From Hetaerina americana (taxonomy: Eukaryota; Arthropoda; Insecta; Odonata; Calopterygidae): DNA of 64,000 nt. Below the pieces are notes generated by a model that saw only the letters and a list, made by a program, of their open reading frames with translations, was not told the origin of the DNA and ran no database searches. Where the stretch lies: NCBI GenBank assembly GCA_022747635.1, contig JAKTNV010000119.1, positions 744,001 to 808,000 on the forward strand. Direction: 5' to 3'. A program made the position numbers and the translations under genes. This document shows positions 20,830-31,509 of this stretch, piece by piece (positions within the stretch are counted from its first letter, which is position 1; each line of letters starts with the position of its first letter).

Positions 20830-22570
20830 CTCAAATATCTAGTTGACGTTTTGGCGGCACGGCCGTCATTATCAGAATGCCGTTGTCGGGGGGAGAGCGG
20901 AGAGGATGTGTGTGAGAGGGTGAGGGGGAGAGGTAAGGAACACATAGGAAATTGACAAGGGGGTTAGAGGGGCGGTTTATGTAGGCGGCTATTTGATTGG
21001 TTCTGTGAGTTTAGCTCGGGAGGTTTAAATTACTGAAGCACCCAGATATGCGCAATCTCGCGGGTTCTCACCTCTTTACTCCTTGCGGATTCAGGAAGGG
21101 TTTTGATCACCGGAACAGAGAAGCGGTCATCGAAAGATTGGTCGTGGGAAACAGTGTTTTTACGTTTGGGATAATCAAGGAAGCTGGGGGATTTAATGGA
21201 GCAGTGGTGGCTGTTCATGCGGAGGGAAAGGTCGCACTCACCTTAGTAGAAGATAGGACAGAAGTCAGAGAAGAGGCGGTATATAATGTTTTTGAAGTGA
21301 AGGTGGCGAAGGAATAAGTCTTAGGTAGGAATTTCGTAGTCAGGGACGTGGCGGGTCGAAGGAGATGGCAGCATTTGCAGCGTGGGCGGTTGAATGGTTC
21401 GGAGTAGGGCGGAGAAGAGGCCCGAAGGTGGTCTTGTGGACTTGACGATGTCTTGCGAATATAAATAGCATTTAAACGAAACGGAGGGACCATATGGGAA
21501 TAAAGGTGATGTGGACTGAGTATTATGAATAAATAGGAAGAGTTCAAGGGTACGTTTGATTTTGAGGGTTCCGGAGAAGAATGTGGTGATTAGGCCGAGG
21601 CATCTGGGGCGGTTTGGTTTTGGAAGAGGAATGTTTGGTTGAAGGTTTGAGGATTTAATACTCAATAGTTTTCCCGTGTACCCGCGTTTCCTGAGAGAGC
21701 CGTGTAGATGCCCTATTTATTTCTCTGGGGCGGGAGTGATATTTAGGAGACGTAGCTCCTGGACTGAGAGGGAAAAAGGGATGGAGCGTTTTTTATTTGG
21801 TGGGTGGCAGCTCTTCAAGTGAAGGCAAAGTTGGTTGTTGGTCGGTTTAATGTGTTGGTGTTAAATTTATTGTTCTAGAGGTGGATATTGATATCGAGGA
21901 GAGTAATATTCGAATTAGATGTAAATGAAGTGAATTTTACCGAGATGGAGGAGTATATAGAAGCAATTTTCGCGTCCGCAAGACCGAAGGAGGAAAATGC
22001 CGCCAATGTAGCGGGCTCAGAAGAGCGGTTTAAGGGTTTGTTGGTGGAGATATATGTGTTAGTGTTCGCCCATGAATAGAGTGGCATATGCAGGAGCCAT
22101 ACGCGAATCCTTTGCCGTAATTTTTTACTTTAAGTCCATTTTATGCTTGAAAGTAAATTTATTTTTCGTGAGGACGAGTTGAGTCAGTTCGATGAGGAAA
22201 TCTGTCGTCGGGGTGAGTGGTGTGGCTCATAGAGAAAGGTAATATTTGAAGGATTCTAGGCCTTCTTTTGGGGAATCGAGGTGTAGAGATAGAGGTCACG
22301 TCTGTCGTGGTCATGAGAATGCTCGTGTTTTGATGAATTTTGATGGAGTGTAAGCATTCTAGAAAGTGGTACAAATCTTAGATACACAAGAGTTACTTAC
22401 AATACTTGCAAGAAGGGAGGTAAGTGACTATGGATTGAAGGTAATGGTGTATTAATGCGGAGGTTTGTTCAGTTGATGAATTGATGCTGGAGACAATCCA
22501 GGGTTGATTTTGTGAATTTTAGGTAGCAAATAGAAGTGGGGATTCTTGGGATTAGGTGGAGAAAGAATGG
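20830..22570 (-). mobile_element. Penelope-like element (A), RT plus GIY-YIG, broken
   Basis: On the minus strand from about 22560: a decayed 'SPHFYLLPKIHK' block; 'SINSSTEQTSALIHHYLQSIVTYLPS'; 'NTSILMTTTDVTSISTP' (first catalytic Asp box, about 22310); 'LFMGE' and a YIDD-equivalent 'RYIGGIF' (about 22010; both Asp positions changed to Gly); 'FTSNSNITLLDINIHL'. A CHCC-like linker follows, then a GIY-YIG endonuclease region with 'LRMNSHHCSIK', 'SHDQSFDDRFSVPVIKTLPE' and 'IAHIWVLQ' (21030-21240). The element ends with a hammerhead-like stretch at 20841-20880. Several frameshifts. Confidence 0.88.
20841..20880 (-). ncRNA. Hammerhead-like motif at PLE tail (degenerate)
   Basis: Minus strand: CTGATAA, a stem-forming TGACGGC/GCCGCC pair around CGT, then AAAACGTC. 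This resembles the hammerhead core (CUGANGA, stem II, GAAAC, cleavage triplet). One core G is A and the GAAA box is changed, so it is unlikely to be active. PLEs are known to carry minimal hammerhead ribozymes. Confidence 0.45.
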
Positions 22571-22609
22571 CTAAATATTTGGGTGAAAGACTTTGATGGA
22601 TCAGTAGAT

Positions 22610-23290
22610 ATTTTACGCGGTAAAGACGCTACCTCATCTCTACTGCCCCAATACTCCTCTCTCGCATACAGACGACCCGCCATTCTCAAAAATATTCTGA
22701 GATCCGCCAACCCTTTGGCGCCCCCTCAGACAAATTTCCTCATATTTCCCATACTTGCAACCGCCCTCGATGTAAAACATGTCTGCTTATCAGATCTGCT
22801 TCCCCCTCCCCACTTTCCCTCATTGTCCCCCACCTCTTCTCCCCCACCTCCACCCCACCCCACTTCTGACCTGCTATCAATGCTTTCCATTTGACAGGAG
22901 AATGCATGCCCTTGTCCATCAGCATAAACGATCACCATTACTACTGTAATTCTGCTTCACTCTTTTCTCTTCATGTCCCTCCACACGCAAATTCCCACAA
23001 CCTTTCATTCGACCAGTGTTCTCGGTGACCATCCTGGAGTCCCTACCCGATTCAGCCACCAATGGGTGGGAACTCGCTAATCCACGTGCATACGTTAATA
23101 CGATCTTTTACTGATCTTTCAGAATTCCCGGGATAAACCGTCACCATTAGACCATTACCGCTTTCCTGCCCCTTTCCAGAACCCCCAGCGCTCCCCCCAC
23201 CCTAGCCCTAGCCCTAGTATTCCCTCCCGCCCAGTCTGATCTGAAGAATGCCTCTGAGAAGGCCGGAAACTTGAACTCTCTGAAATTTGA
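22610..23290 (+). mobile_element. Penelope-like element (B), C-terminal half, broken
   Basis: Plus strand: 'SLAYRRPAILKNILRSANP' (the PLE 'YRRp.NLrDiLVrak' block), later 'CYQCFPF' and 'MHALVHQH', then 'SHNLSFDQC' (GIY-YIG region). It ends in the hammerhead-like stretch near 23241-23275. A C-rich insertion (22800-22870) and multiple stops. Its 5' edge lies about 50 bp from the 5' edge of element A on the opposite strand. Confidence 0.75.
23241..23275 (+). ncRNA. Hammerhead-like motif at PLE tail (degenerate)
   Basis: CTGAAGA, then a stem-capable TGCC...AGGC segment around TCTGAGA, then CGGAAACTTGAAC. This fits CUGANGA/stem II/GAAAC layout better than element A's copy. Activity is untested, and stem I and III partners are not obvious by eye. 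Confidence 0.45.
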
Positions 23291-24305
23291 GTGTCCTTTT
23301 TCTGTGTTTGACGTGTTTTCTATTTATATTTTTGTGTTCTATTGCGCCGTCCAATTGTTACATTGTTTTCGTGAGTGTGTCTGCATCAACGATATATATA
23401 ATTTCAATAAAATAATCAAATATTTAAAAATATATACACACAAATCAGGGTACAAGGAGTCAGTGGCTCCTCGTGCCCTGATGGGTCCATGCCCAGTTTC
23501 TTCGGCCTAATCTTTCCGTACAGCTCTTACCGGCTTCAATTCGTACGGTGGGCCTTTTTATGTACGTTTATAAAGTGGTAGTATTGTGTACTAAAATATA
23601 TAAATATGTCTTGATAAAATAATTGATTTCAATAATTTATGACGTAGTCCTAAAATACTGCTATGGCAAAAAAATAAAATGTTGGCTATTCGGTCATTAT
23701 TGCAACACTTACATTTGATTTTGCCAGGCGCAACGAACACCTAATTTAGAAAAATGAAAGTTTGCACTTTGAAAATTAACTCTTCAAGAAAGAAATCGAG
23801 ATTAATAAATTTCGCTGCAGTAGTTTTCCGAGAAAAGTATATCTTTTCATATTTGACTTATGAAAAAATAATCCGATATTATCAGATTTTGCAGCAGCTG
23901 TAAACAATGTACGAAACGTCCGCTCAGTTTTCGTCATCTGTTATAATATATGTACTAGTGCGCTGTAAACAATAAAATAGCTAGAGAAGGAATGGGAATG
24001 TTTAACTGCCCCAACTCACTGAAGTGAATTAATTGAAATATTAATTCCGAGTTAAACATGCACTATCAACTGTATGTGAAATTCATTCTCAAAAAAATTG
24101 ATTTTATGTTTTCAACAATTTACAGAAAGGAATATTCAAATCGGGCATAGCCTATTTTCCTTTGTGAGTTTTTAGTTTGAGCAAAAAAGTAATTTCCTTT
24201 CCAAGTACCGTCTTGGTGTGTAGTTTCCCCAAATAAATTAACAAATAAATTAATTTTCATGTTTATCTTGAAGTAAGCTATTAGTATTGAATTATTTATA
24301 TGCAA
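23290..24305. other. AT-rich, nothing recognised
   Basis: The first ~120 bases may be the tail of PLE B. The remainder shows no similarity that I recognise. Confidence 0.4.
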
Positions 24306-24309
24306 AGTC

Positions 24310-24950
24310 TATCCCAAAAATAAGTAGAATAAATTGGTTAATAGGTCAAAAATTTATTGCAGATCAACGCGCAAATTGCTAAAATTCTTGCTTAAGAGCA
24401 CCTTCATGTATAGACTCACTAATGCCAGTGCCTCCGCCAGTTGTGGCGTGCTTCCTGCAAGGCATCAACGGGTCCCACGTCATGGCCTCTTTGGCGTTAT
24501 CCAGTGGTCTAAAACTGCACTCAAAGGGGTTATACTTGGGTCGTACTCAAAGACGCATGTCTTGTCACCAGTAACCAACTAATTTTTAAAACAATTGGTC
24601 GCTTTTACCATGGTCCAAGAGGTTCAAGGCAAGTTTGCCACACCAGCAGTCTTCTGACAGTCCTTTGGGGACCATCTTGGCACACCATTCTCATGGAGAA
24701 ATCTCCCGCATGAATGTAATGGACTGTTGTTTCCAGAATATTGCACTCTTCTGCTAACATCCTGACACTTGGAGGTCAATCAAAATTGAGTATGTCTCAT
24801 TTTTTACACATTTCCATCACACCTTGCTCTTGGTGGATCTCCCGGGCATTCCTCATTGTCAACCCCCTCTCTACCCTCCATGGATATCTTGCACCAGTGG
24901 AATTCCTCATTCCTCAGTACATTGCTCTATCTCCCGAACCGGATTTTTTT
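24310..24950 (-). mobile_element. Mariner relic (family C), internally deleted
   Basis: On the minus strand: 'DLQVSG...ETTVHYIHAGDFSMRMVC' then 'MVPKGLSED' (HTH2 and the 'KmVPk.Lt.eq' block, 24600-24800). Next comes 'LVTGDKTCVFEYDPS' (first catalytic Asp box, about 24570). An abrupt join leads to 'LDNAKEAVTWDPLMPCRKHATTGGGTGI' (the C-terminal region). The middle of the catalytic domain is deleted. A separate GC-richer stretch at 25010-25200 might be its 5' end but is not recognisable. Confidence 0.72.
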
Positions 24951-25209
24951 TAGCTTAACACGAAATTTTATCGCGTATCGTCGCTCCATGAATCGTGGCA
25001 TCATGAATTGGGGACGCGACCTTCGAATATGGGTCCAGTTTTGCAGTTATCAGCACACTGTAACGACAGCCTACGCGGATCGCGTTGCTTTCCAAACACC
25101 TCCCACCACCTATCCCGCCACAAATCTACCCACTTCAGCCGCCAACGTCGGCGGAAAAAATCATTCCACTTTTATTTGGACAAACTATGTAAATAGGCCT
25201 CGTATATGA

Positions 25210-26030
25210 TTATTATGTTTGAGGATTTTATCGAAATAGAGGCAGGAGAGGCAGGTTTTAAATCTCAAATAATTGTAAGAGAACCGGAAAAGTTACTCGG
25301 TAATAGTATGTGAATTTTCTGGAAATTTCAGGAATTTATATAATGCAAAAGGAAGAAGAAAACGTTTGTTTCGTCAAAAAATATTCCTTTTCATAAAAGA
25401 AATCATGGTTTGAATGCGATTGTTTTTATGCGTAAATGTAATTCTTATTAGTTGCTAAAGAGGTGAGAGTTAAATCTTATTAGAAGCTAAGTGACATGAG
25501 TATTAATGAAAATAACCAAGTTATTTTGCATCAATTAATCTTCATCCGCTCTTACATTAACCTGAGTCTTGCAATTCATTATTTTTTGAGCTTTCCTTAA
25601 GATCGTCAATTTTAATACCATTTTTTCTTTGCGCTATCCGCTAAAACCTTTTTTAACCTTATTTCAAACTTATATTCTTTCTAGGAAATATCTCTGACAG
25701 TCCCACTCTCATTTCTCAACTCTAATGTCCGAGTAACATTGCCACTAAGGATCTAAAAAGACCTGTGAATCACCACGTTGCTTCAGCCTGGTGTTTATTG
25801 CGCCAGTTTCCTCGGTTATTGGTACGAAGGCTGCGAATTGAAGCGTGACTTTGTCACCTAATGATGATTTCTTGATTTACAAAAACAGTTTTAATTCACT
25901 TTTGAATGTTATCAATGGAAGCTAATTGGCTGTGGCATTGTTATATGGAGGTATTTAAACGTGTGAGGCAATGAAATTGCAACATTTAGGCAAAACTATA
26001 CTTTGTCTCGGAGTCTTTTGAAACCAAAAC
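25210..26030. other. AT-rich, nothing recognised
   Basis: No ORF or repeat signal worth naming. Confidence 0.45.
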
Positions 26031-26034
26031 GATA

Positions 26035-26150
26035 GACAATAATGTTCGAATCCCGGGTCGAACCGGGTTCCCAGGTTCGAAATCCGGTCAAGGCGAATGA
26101 TTTTTACACTCTGAAATTGTTGCATTGAAATGCATATTAGCGGATGACTC
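26035..26150 (+). mobile_element. SINE family 2 tail (copy 1)
   Basis: A B-box-like 'gttcgaaatccgg' (about 26075) is followed by 'gaatgatttttacactctgaaatt'. This matches the SINE at 39.1-39.27 kb, which has 'gggttcgagtccc' and then 'gaataatttttacgctgtgaaat'. Head mostly degraded; a small inverted duplication of 'cccgggtcgaa' is visible. Confidence 0.55.
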
Positions 26151-28385
26151 CGTTAAAAGTTACTGTTGCGGCATCTCCCGCAGTTTCTTTGGAATTTGAT
26201 ATTAAAAAACCTCTACCGTTCACAATGCATTTATTTTATGACCATTCACTTGGTCATCTGAGTAAAGAGAAACATCATAAACTGTGTATTTGCCTTACAT
26301 GCATAAACATTTTTTACCCAAGCTATGAACAAATGAATCAAACCTCTTTAAGTGAAGAATCATTTTCGAGTGTGCCGTGGAGATATTTTATTGCTAAATA
26401 CAACAAGCATTTTAAAATATTCAATACTGACTCATTAGGTTAATTAACTGAAAATATACGTATTAAAGTTCTCTTTCGTATAAACTTATTAAGAAAATTG
26501 AAAGAAGTATGACTACGATATTAGTTTATTAATAGAGGCAAATTAAAAATATGTTTTAATGCAGGAATCAGAGCTCGACTTCAGAGCCATCTTGGTGGTT
26601 ACTCCGGACCGCGACCCCCCGGCTCACGGCGCGGGTTCCTGTAGAAATGCACACGGCAATCACACCGGTATGATTCACCACGGCGTAGCTTAAGGCACAA
26701 TAATTTCTCAATTATCCAAAAAGACTCGGGTTCGGACTCTTCGTTAATTTCGCGGCGTAGTCACTACCTTTCCTCCCGCAGAAACCAGTTTTTAGAGAAT
26801 AAACCCTTCCGGTTTCAAAATTGTCAGCAGCGCATTGCATTAGACTTTCGCGAGAGCTTTAAATAATTCCACGAGTTTTCAGCCGACGAGTGAAGACTGT
26901 CTTTTCTAAAAGTGTGCTAAGAACTGTCATCTTCCGCAGCGCGATGTCCATGTTCAATTTCAAATAAAATAACTGCTAACTGAATTGCTCCCGAATAAAG
27001 GATTGAGCTGAGGACCAAAAATGGTTGCCTTTGCAATAGAACTGAAGAATATTTCCAAAACAAGCCTCAAAATATGACACTATCACATCGCTATAAATGG
27101 CAGAACATTTTCCTTGCGTATCTTATCCTGGAATCATCGGTTTGACGACATGTTAAAATGAGGCAAGAGTCACCCTAGCGATTTTTAAATGTGAATGAAA
27201 TTTCTAGCAAAGAGAAAAATGGCGCAATCTAATTCGATTTTAAATTACAAAAACAATTTCATTATTTTTCTTAAATGGACTACGACCTTGACGTGGTGGA
27301 CCGTGACGCGTTCCTCAGTGAGGCGGCTGCGAAGGCGTCTGACCTAGTAGGATGGCCGTTTGAGTTATGCTGTCTAAGTAAAAACGCTGTGGAGGAAGGC
27401 CTAAAGAAATCACATTAAAATAACATCCATGGGTGTACATACGCAACGATTGCCCATTTATTAGTTGCGTACGCTATCACGCAATTTAATCATGTTGCAA
27501 AAACCCAATGTAGTAAGATTCTCAGGATTAGTTAAAGTCATGACGCTTTCATGGTGAATATCATCCCATATCAAAACGCGCCTAATAATATATTGAAGAA
27601 ACATATTAGGAAACATGGTAAGTTGCAGGAAATATACGGAAAAATTACTTGAAATCATGGCCTATGTCCTTATTTTCATTCGTTTAATGCATGCAAACAT
27701 ACATGAGTGGAAAATATTCTTCTTGAAATACTCTTTTAGCACGATATTCCCTCCACATTTTTTAGAACACACCGAAACTCAACATTTGATTTACTTCAAA
27801 CAAACTTAAACGCTAACAAAGTCCGCATCGTGGGTTGTATGGCAGTGCTGTGATCGGTGACGGCGTTAGCGATGCAAAACCTAGGAAACGGGAGGCGACA
27901 GGTGACGAAACCTGCCCGAAGGACAATGTGAATCCCAAAATGCTCTCTTACCGCCGGGACTGAGGTTATTAACCATGGGACGATAGGTTATTACCCATGA
28001 ATTCACGCTAAAAATCCTGATATAAAAGTTAGCCTGATCCTGATATGCTTCACGTATAATTATGCAGCGATCAATTGGCGAATTCCTGTGGGAACCATAC
28101 AGTTTGATAGAACGAGGAGAATGTCCGAAGGGACGAGTGCGTGTGGGCCCAGACTCCTCTCGCCCCCGCCCCTCCATCCTCTCAACCTATACCTTCCCAC
28201 TCCTCTCATTCCCCTCTCCCACCCCCACCCTTGACCTCACCTAGTGAACTGTGATCTTGATCTTGATCGCCGACACGTTCAAGATATTCATGCAAATATC
28301 TAGACGAGACGACGCTACGGAATTACGATTTGCGTGAAACTGGGCGAATCCGGGAAAGAGATTCGTGACATGCTCTGAACAGCTT
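26150..28385. other. No recognised gene
   Basis: An open frame at 26144-26443 (+, 99 codons) is unsupported. A GC-richer block at 27280-27370 (ctacgaccttgacgtggtgg) and another at 27830-28240 look repeat-derived but match nothing I can name. Confidence 0.35.
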
Positions 28386-28389
28386 ATTG

Positions 28390-29050
28390 TGATAACGCTA
28401 TGAGTAGATCGGGTATTTTTGAGTGTCAAAAGTTGTTTCGGGAGGTAGAAAAGATGTTGAAGATGCCGAATGTTCAGAACGCCCTTCGATCCCAAAAAGT
28501 GATGAAAATCTTGCGAGAGCGAAGGCTTTGTTGGCCATGATTCGCAGATTTAGTGTTCTCATGGTTTCGGATGAATTTTGCATCCATAAAAGTGATGTGC
28601 ATCGACTAACGACCGAAAGCATGGGTATGAGAAAGGCTTGTGCGAAGTTAGTGTCGCGAGTGCTCTCGGATGAGCAAAAGGAAACTCGCACGCGGATATC
28701 TGCCAAGAGCTAGCTTTTCGACAATGTGACTGAGGATGCAAATTTTTTAGACAATGCCCCACCAGAGTTACCATGACTCTTCGGAAGCGTTAAAACGGGC
28801 CGTGACACAGGCAGTGCAAATCACGACCCCGATAAGGCACCGCTGGACATTTGTTTGTTCTCAAGAATAAAAAGGAGCTTGAAAGGCAACCGTTTTTGAA
28901 CGCTAGATAACGTCAAAAAGGCTGTGGTACCTGACCGAGGTTCCTGTTGACGCCTCCCAGGAAGCGTACCGCGACTGACAGAGGCACTGGCATCGGTGTG
29001 TCGATACACAAGGAGGATAACTTGAACATTTTTAGTAATGTATATATACT
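28390..29050 (+). mobile_element. Mariner relic (family D), internally deleted
   Basis: Reads SRSGIFE.QKLFREVE..VEDAE.SERPSIPKSDENLARAKALLAMIRRFSVLMVSDE, then HKSDVHRLTTESMGMRKACAKLVSRVLSDEQKETRTRISA, a stop, and DNVTEDANFLDN (28420-28760). A junction near 28760 loses most of the catalytic core and resumes with 'KRSLKGNRF.TLDNVKKAVVPD' (about 28870), then a C-terminal remnant. The last third is frame-shifted. Confidence 0.85.
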
Positions 29051-29099
29051 TTGATCTGCAATGTATTTTTTTCTGAAATTTTTCCATTTATTTTTTTGG

Positions 29100-29735
29100 G
29101 ACAGCGTATATAGCTTATTGAGCTTGATCCGACGCGGAGCGTGCAGTAGATCAACTCGGGGAGGAAAAATCATCCGAGAACGGCGCTCTCTTATCAATAC
29201 TGTTTCGGCTCCTTCAGATCAGCCTTATTGTAATATGGAAAATTTTGGAAGAAAGGCTCGGGAGAATCGAAAAATTTACAAAAATCTCTAATCAAACTGT
29301 GCTTAAATCAGGCGAATTCCATCATACTTACTACATATTAATATTAGTCATCAACAAGTTATGAGAAACCCATTAAATTCGTAAACTGATAAAACTTTAC
29401 TAATAAAATCCTGGATTTAATTTTTTATCATGGGATATCACCTGAGAGTGCCAATACGATGCAAACTTGATAAGAGTAAAAGGAATGCGTTTGAATCAAT
29501 GCATATTTTAGAATTTGGCAGGTTGACTATTGCCTCTTAAAACGAAATGAAACTAATTCTTCGTTACCTCTCATTCAGGTAACGTAATAGAGGTAGAAAA
29601 ATAAATTCAAATACCTGGTTTGAGAATGGAATTCAAGGAGAATTTGCCGTGAAATGGCCACCTTGAAATATAGTATGTAATTATTTTGTTTCGAACCTAA
29701 TTACTTTTATTGATGCCAGTACATTTCAACAGAAA
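29100..29735. other. AT-rich, nothing recognised
   Basis: No supported feature. Confidence 0.4.
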
Positions 29736-29739
29736 TATT

Positions 29740-30215
29740 TGCTGATCGACGCGGAAGTGACTGCTTATAGCAGAGGAATTTTTATATATTATTTTAGGTA
29801 ACAATATGCAACGATGAAAAGCGGAAAGACGGGTAGGCGACGCATGACGCGTGCTTGTAGATGCATTTGCAGAGGAAATGGTAAAAGAGACATGGAAAAT
29901 CTGAAAGGAGGAAAATTTTGGTAGATATTTCAATAAATCAGTTCGGTTTGCGAGTGATCAAGCTAAGGTTACCAATCAGCCACAAGGGGTTGCGAGCATT
30001 GCTGAGTGCAATGGGAAGTAAATGCGATAGATGTGGGATGAGATTAAAGGAAAGAAAGGTTATGCGGTTTTCCAGAAAGAGAAAGGCTAAGTTGAATGCT
30101 AAAATGAAAGTTCATAAACTACGAGGTACCCACTCAAAAGTAAGTAGCGCCCACTCAGAAGTCTCTCCGCTCTTCAAATACTACCTCTCCTAACGCCCTA
30201 ACCTGGACTGCTCGG
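29740..30215 (+). mobile_element. Non-LTR retrotransposon fragment (RT C-terminal), copy E1
   Basis: The open frame 29918-30193 contains 'KERKVMRFSRKRKAKLNAKMKVHKL', the LINE RT segment usually reading 'iN.kKTKVM.fsRk.k.klki.i.g..le'. It is preceded by 'GLRALLSAMGSKCDRCGMRL'. The same order recurs about 380 bp downstream. Truncated on both sides. Confidence 0.7.
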
Positions 30216-30289
30216 GTGCGAGAGGGGACGGAGAGTCCGGATGGGCACCGTTGGGAAGAGGAATAAGGCCCATTATCGTCGTGACTCTT

Positions 30290-31090
30290 CCGCGTATTTC
30301 CAGAGGAAATGATTAAAGAGGCATGGGAAGAACTGTAGGTAGGAATGAACGTCGGAGGGAAATTCGTAAGATCAGTTAGGTTTGTCTCTAGCTCTGGATT
30401 TTTAGCCAGCCAAAGGGTTGCAGGCATTGCTGAGTTAATTGGAAATCCAGGGCGATAGGAATGGGATGAGAATCAATATAAATAAAACAAAGGTTATGCG
30501 ATTTTATAGAAAGAGAAAGCCTAAGCTCAATATTAAAATCGGAGGACAAAAACTGGATTAGGTGAAACACTACACATCTCGGAAGTGTTTTGGACCAAAA
30601 TGGTCAGAGTAGTAAGAAGAAAAAATGTCCAGGCAAAGAGGCTTTCACAAACGAAGGGAATCGATGACAAAGACGTTAAGTAAGGATGTCAAGAAAAGAC
30701 TCGTCAAAAATTTGATGTGGAGCGTCATTTTGTACGGCACGGAAAATTGGTAGTTGAAGCAATACGATTGGTGCGGATTGGAGGTTTTTGAGATGTGATG
30801 ACGGAGAAGGATGAAAAGGTGAAATGGATAGGAAGGCAAAAAAACAAGGAAGAGCTTGGAGGGAGGAGAGGAATTTGTTGGAATAGATCCAAATGAGGTA
30901 GGAATGACGGATGCAGAGCATTTTGATTGGCGATGGGATGTTGAAGTCTGTGATAGAGTGGAGAATGATAGGCGAGCGAGGGTATGGGTAGGAATAGGAT
31001 GGGCAATTTGGACGGAATGAAGGGAGGGAGGATGTATGCGGAATTAAAGAAGGGTTTATTTTAGTGCCGGATGTGAGGAAGTGATTTCTT
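30290..31090 (+). mobile_element. Non-LTR retrotransposon fragment (RT C-terminal), copy E2
   Basis: Begins with sequence parallel to copy E1 (agaggaaatgattaaagaggcatggga). It continues 'INKTKVMRFYRKRKPKLNIKIG', 'RLSQTKGIDDKDVK', '(W)SVILYGTENW' (about 30720-30755) and 'LEVFEMWWRRRMKRWNG'. These are the typical C-terminal blocks of insect LINEs ('lYGsEtWtl.kedrrrLeafEmw.wRRmlki'). Many frameshifts; dead. Confidence 0.8.
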
Positions 31091-31094
31091 AGGG

Positions 31095-31500
31095 AACGTA
31101 AAATTTGTATTGTCGTTTAGTCTGTATCACTCCATAACATTTATAAAACGGTAGAGTGCCAATGGTAGAGCCAATAATAATGACCAACAAAAATTAATTC
31201 TTATGGGGAATAAAAATTATCACGCTCGGATGATGAAGTCAGTGCGTCACTAAAATACAGATCTCATATTCACATTTATGGTTTATAGAAAGAGCTTTAA
31301 GGTTTTACCTACGTTGGGAAATGTATTCAATATTCCTAGTATCTGCGGAGGTATCGTGCCGACAAAAAGATTAAAAATAGTTATTAACTTGCCCAGCCAT
31401 TTTAATCGTGTGATATTAATACCTGTACTCTCATACATAATTACTTAAACTCAGCCCATAAGTAATTATCATGAGAAAAACATCAAGGCGACATGAAAAT
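31095..31500. other. AT-rich, nothing recognised
   Basis: No supported feature. Confidence 0.4.
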
Positions 31501-31509
31501 GCCAATATA

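Noticed and set aside
22726..22938. Glycine-rich minus frames
   Set aside because: Antisense of a C-rich stretch inside PLE B.
27280..27400. GC-rich stretch as an exon
   Set aside because: No open frame of useful length and no splice boundaries; more like repeat debris.
30645..31006. Minus-strand proline/serine-rich frames
   Set aside because: Shadows of the plus-strand LINE E2, which has clear RT C-terminal motifs.
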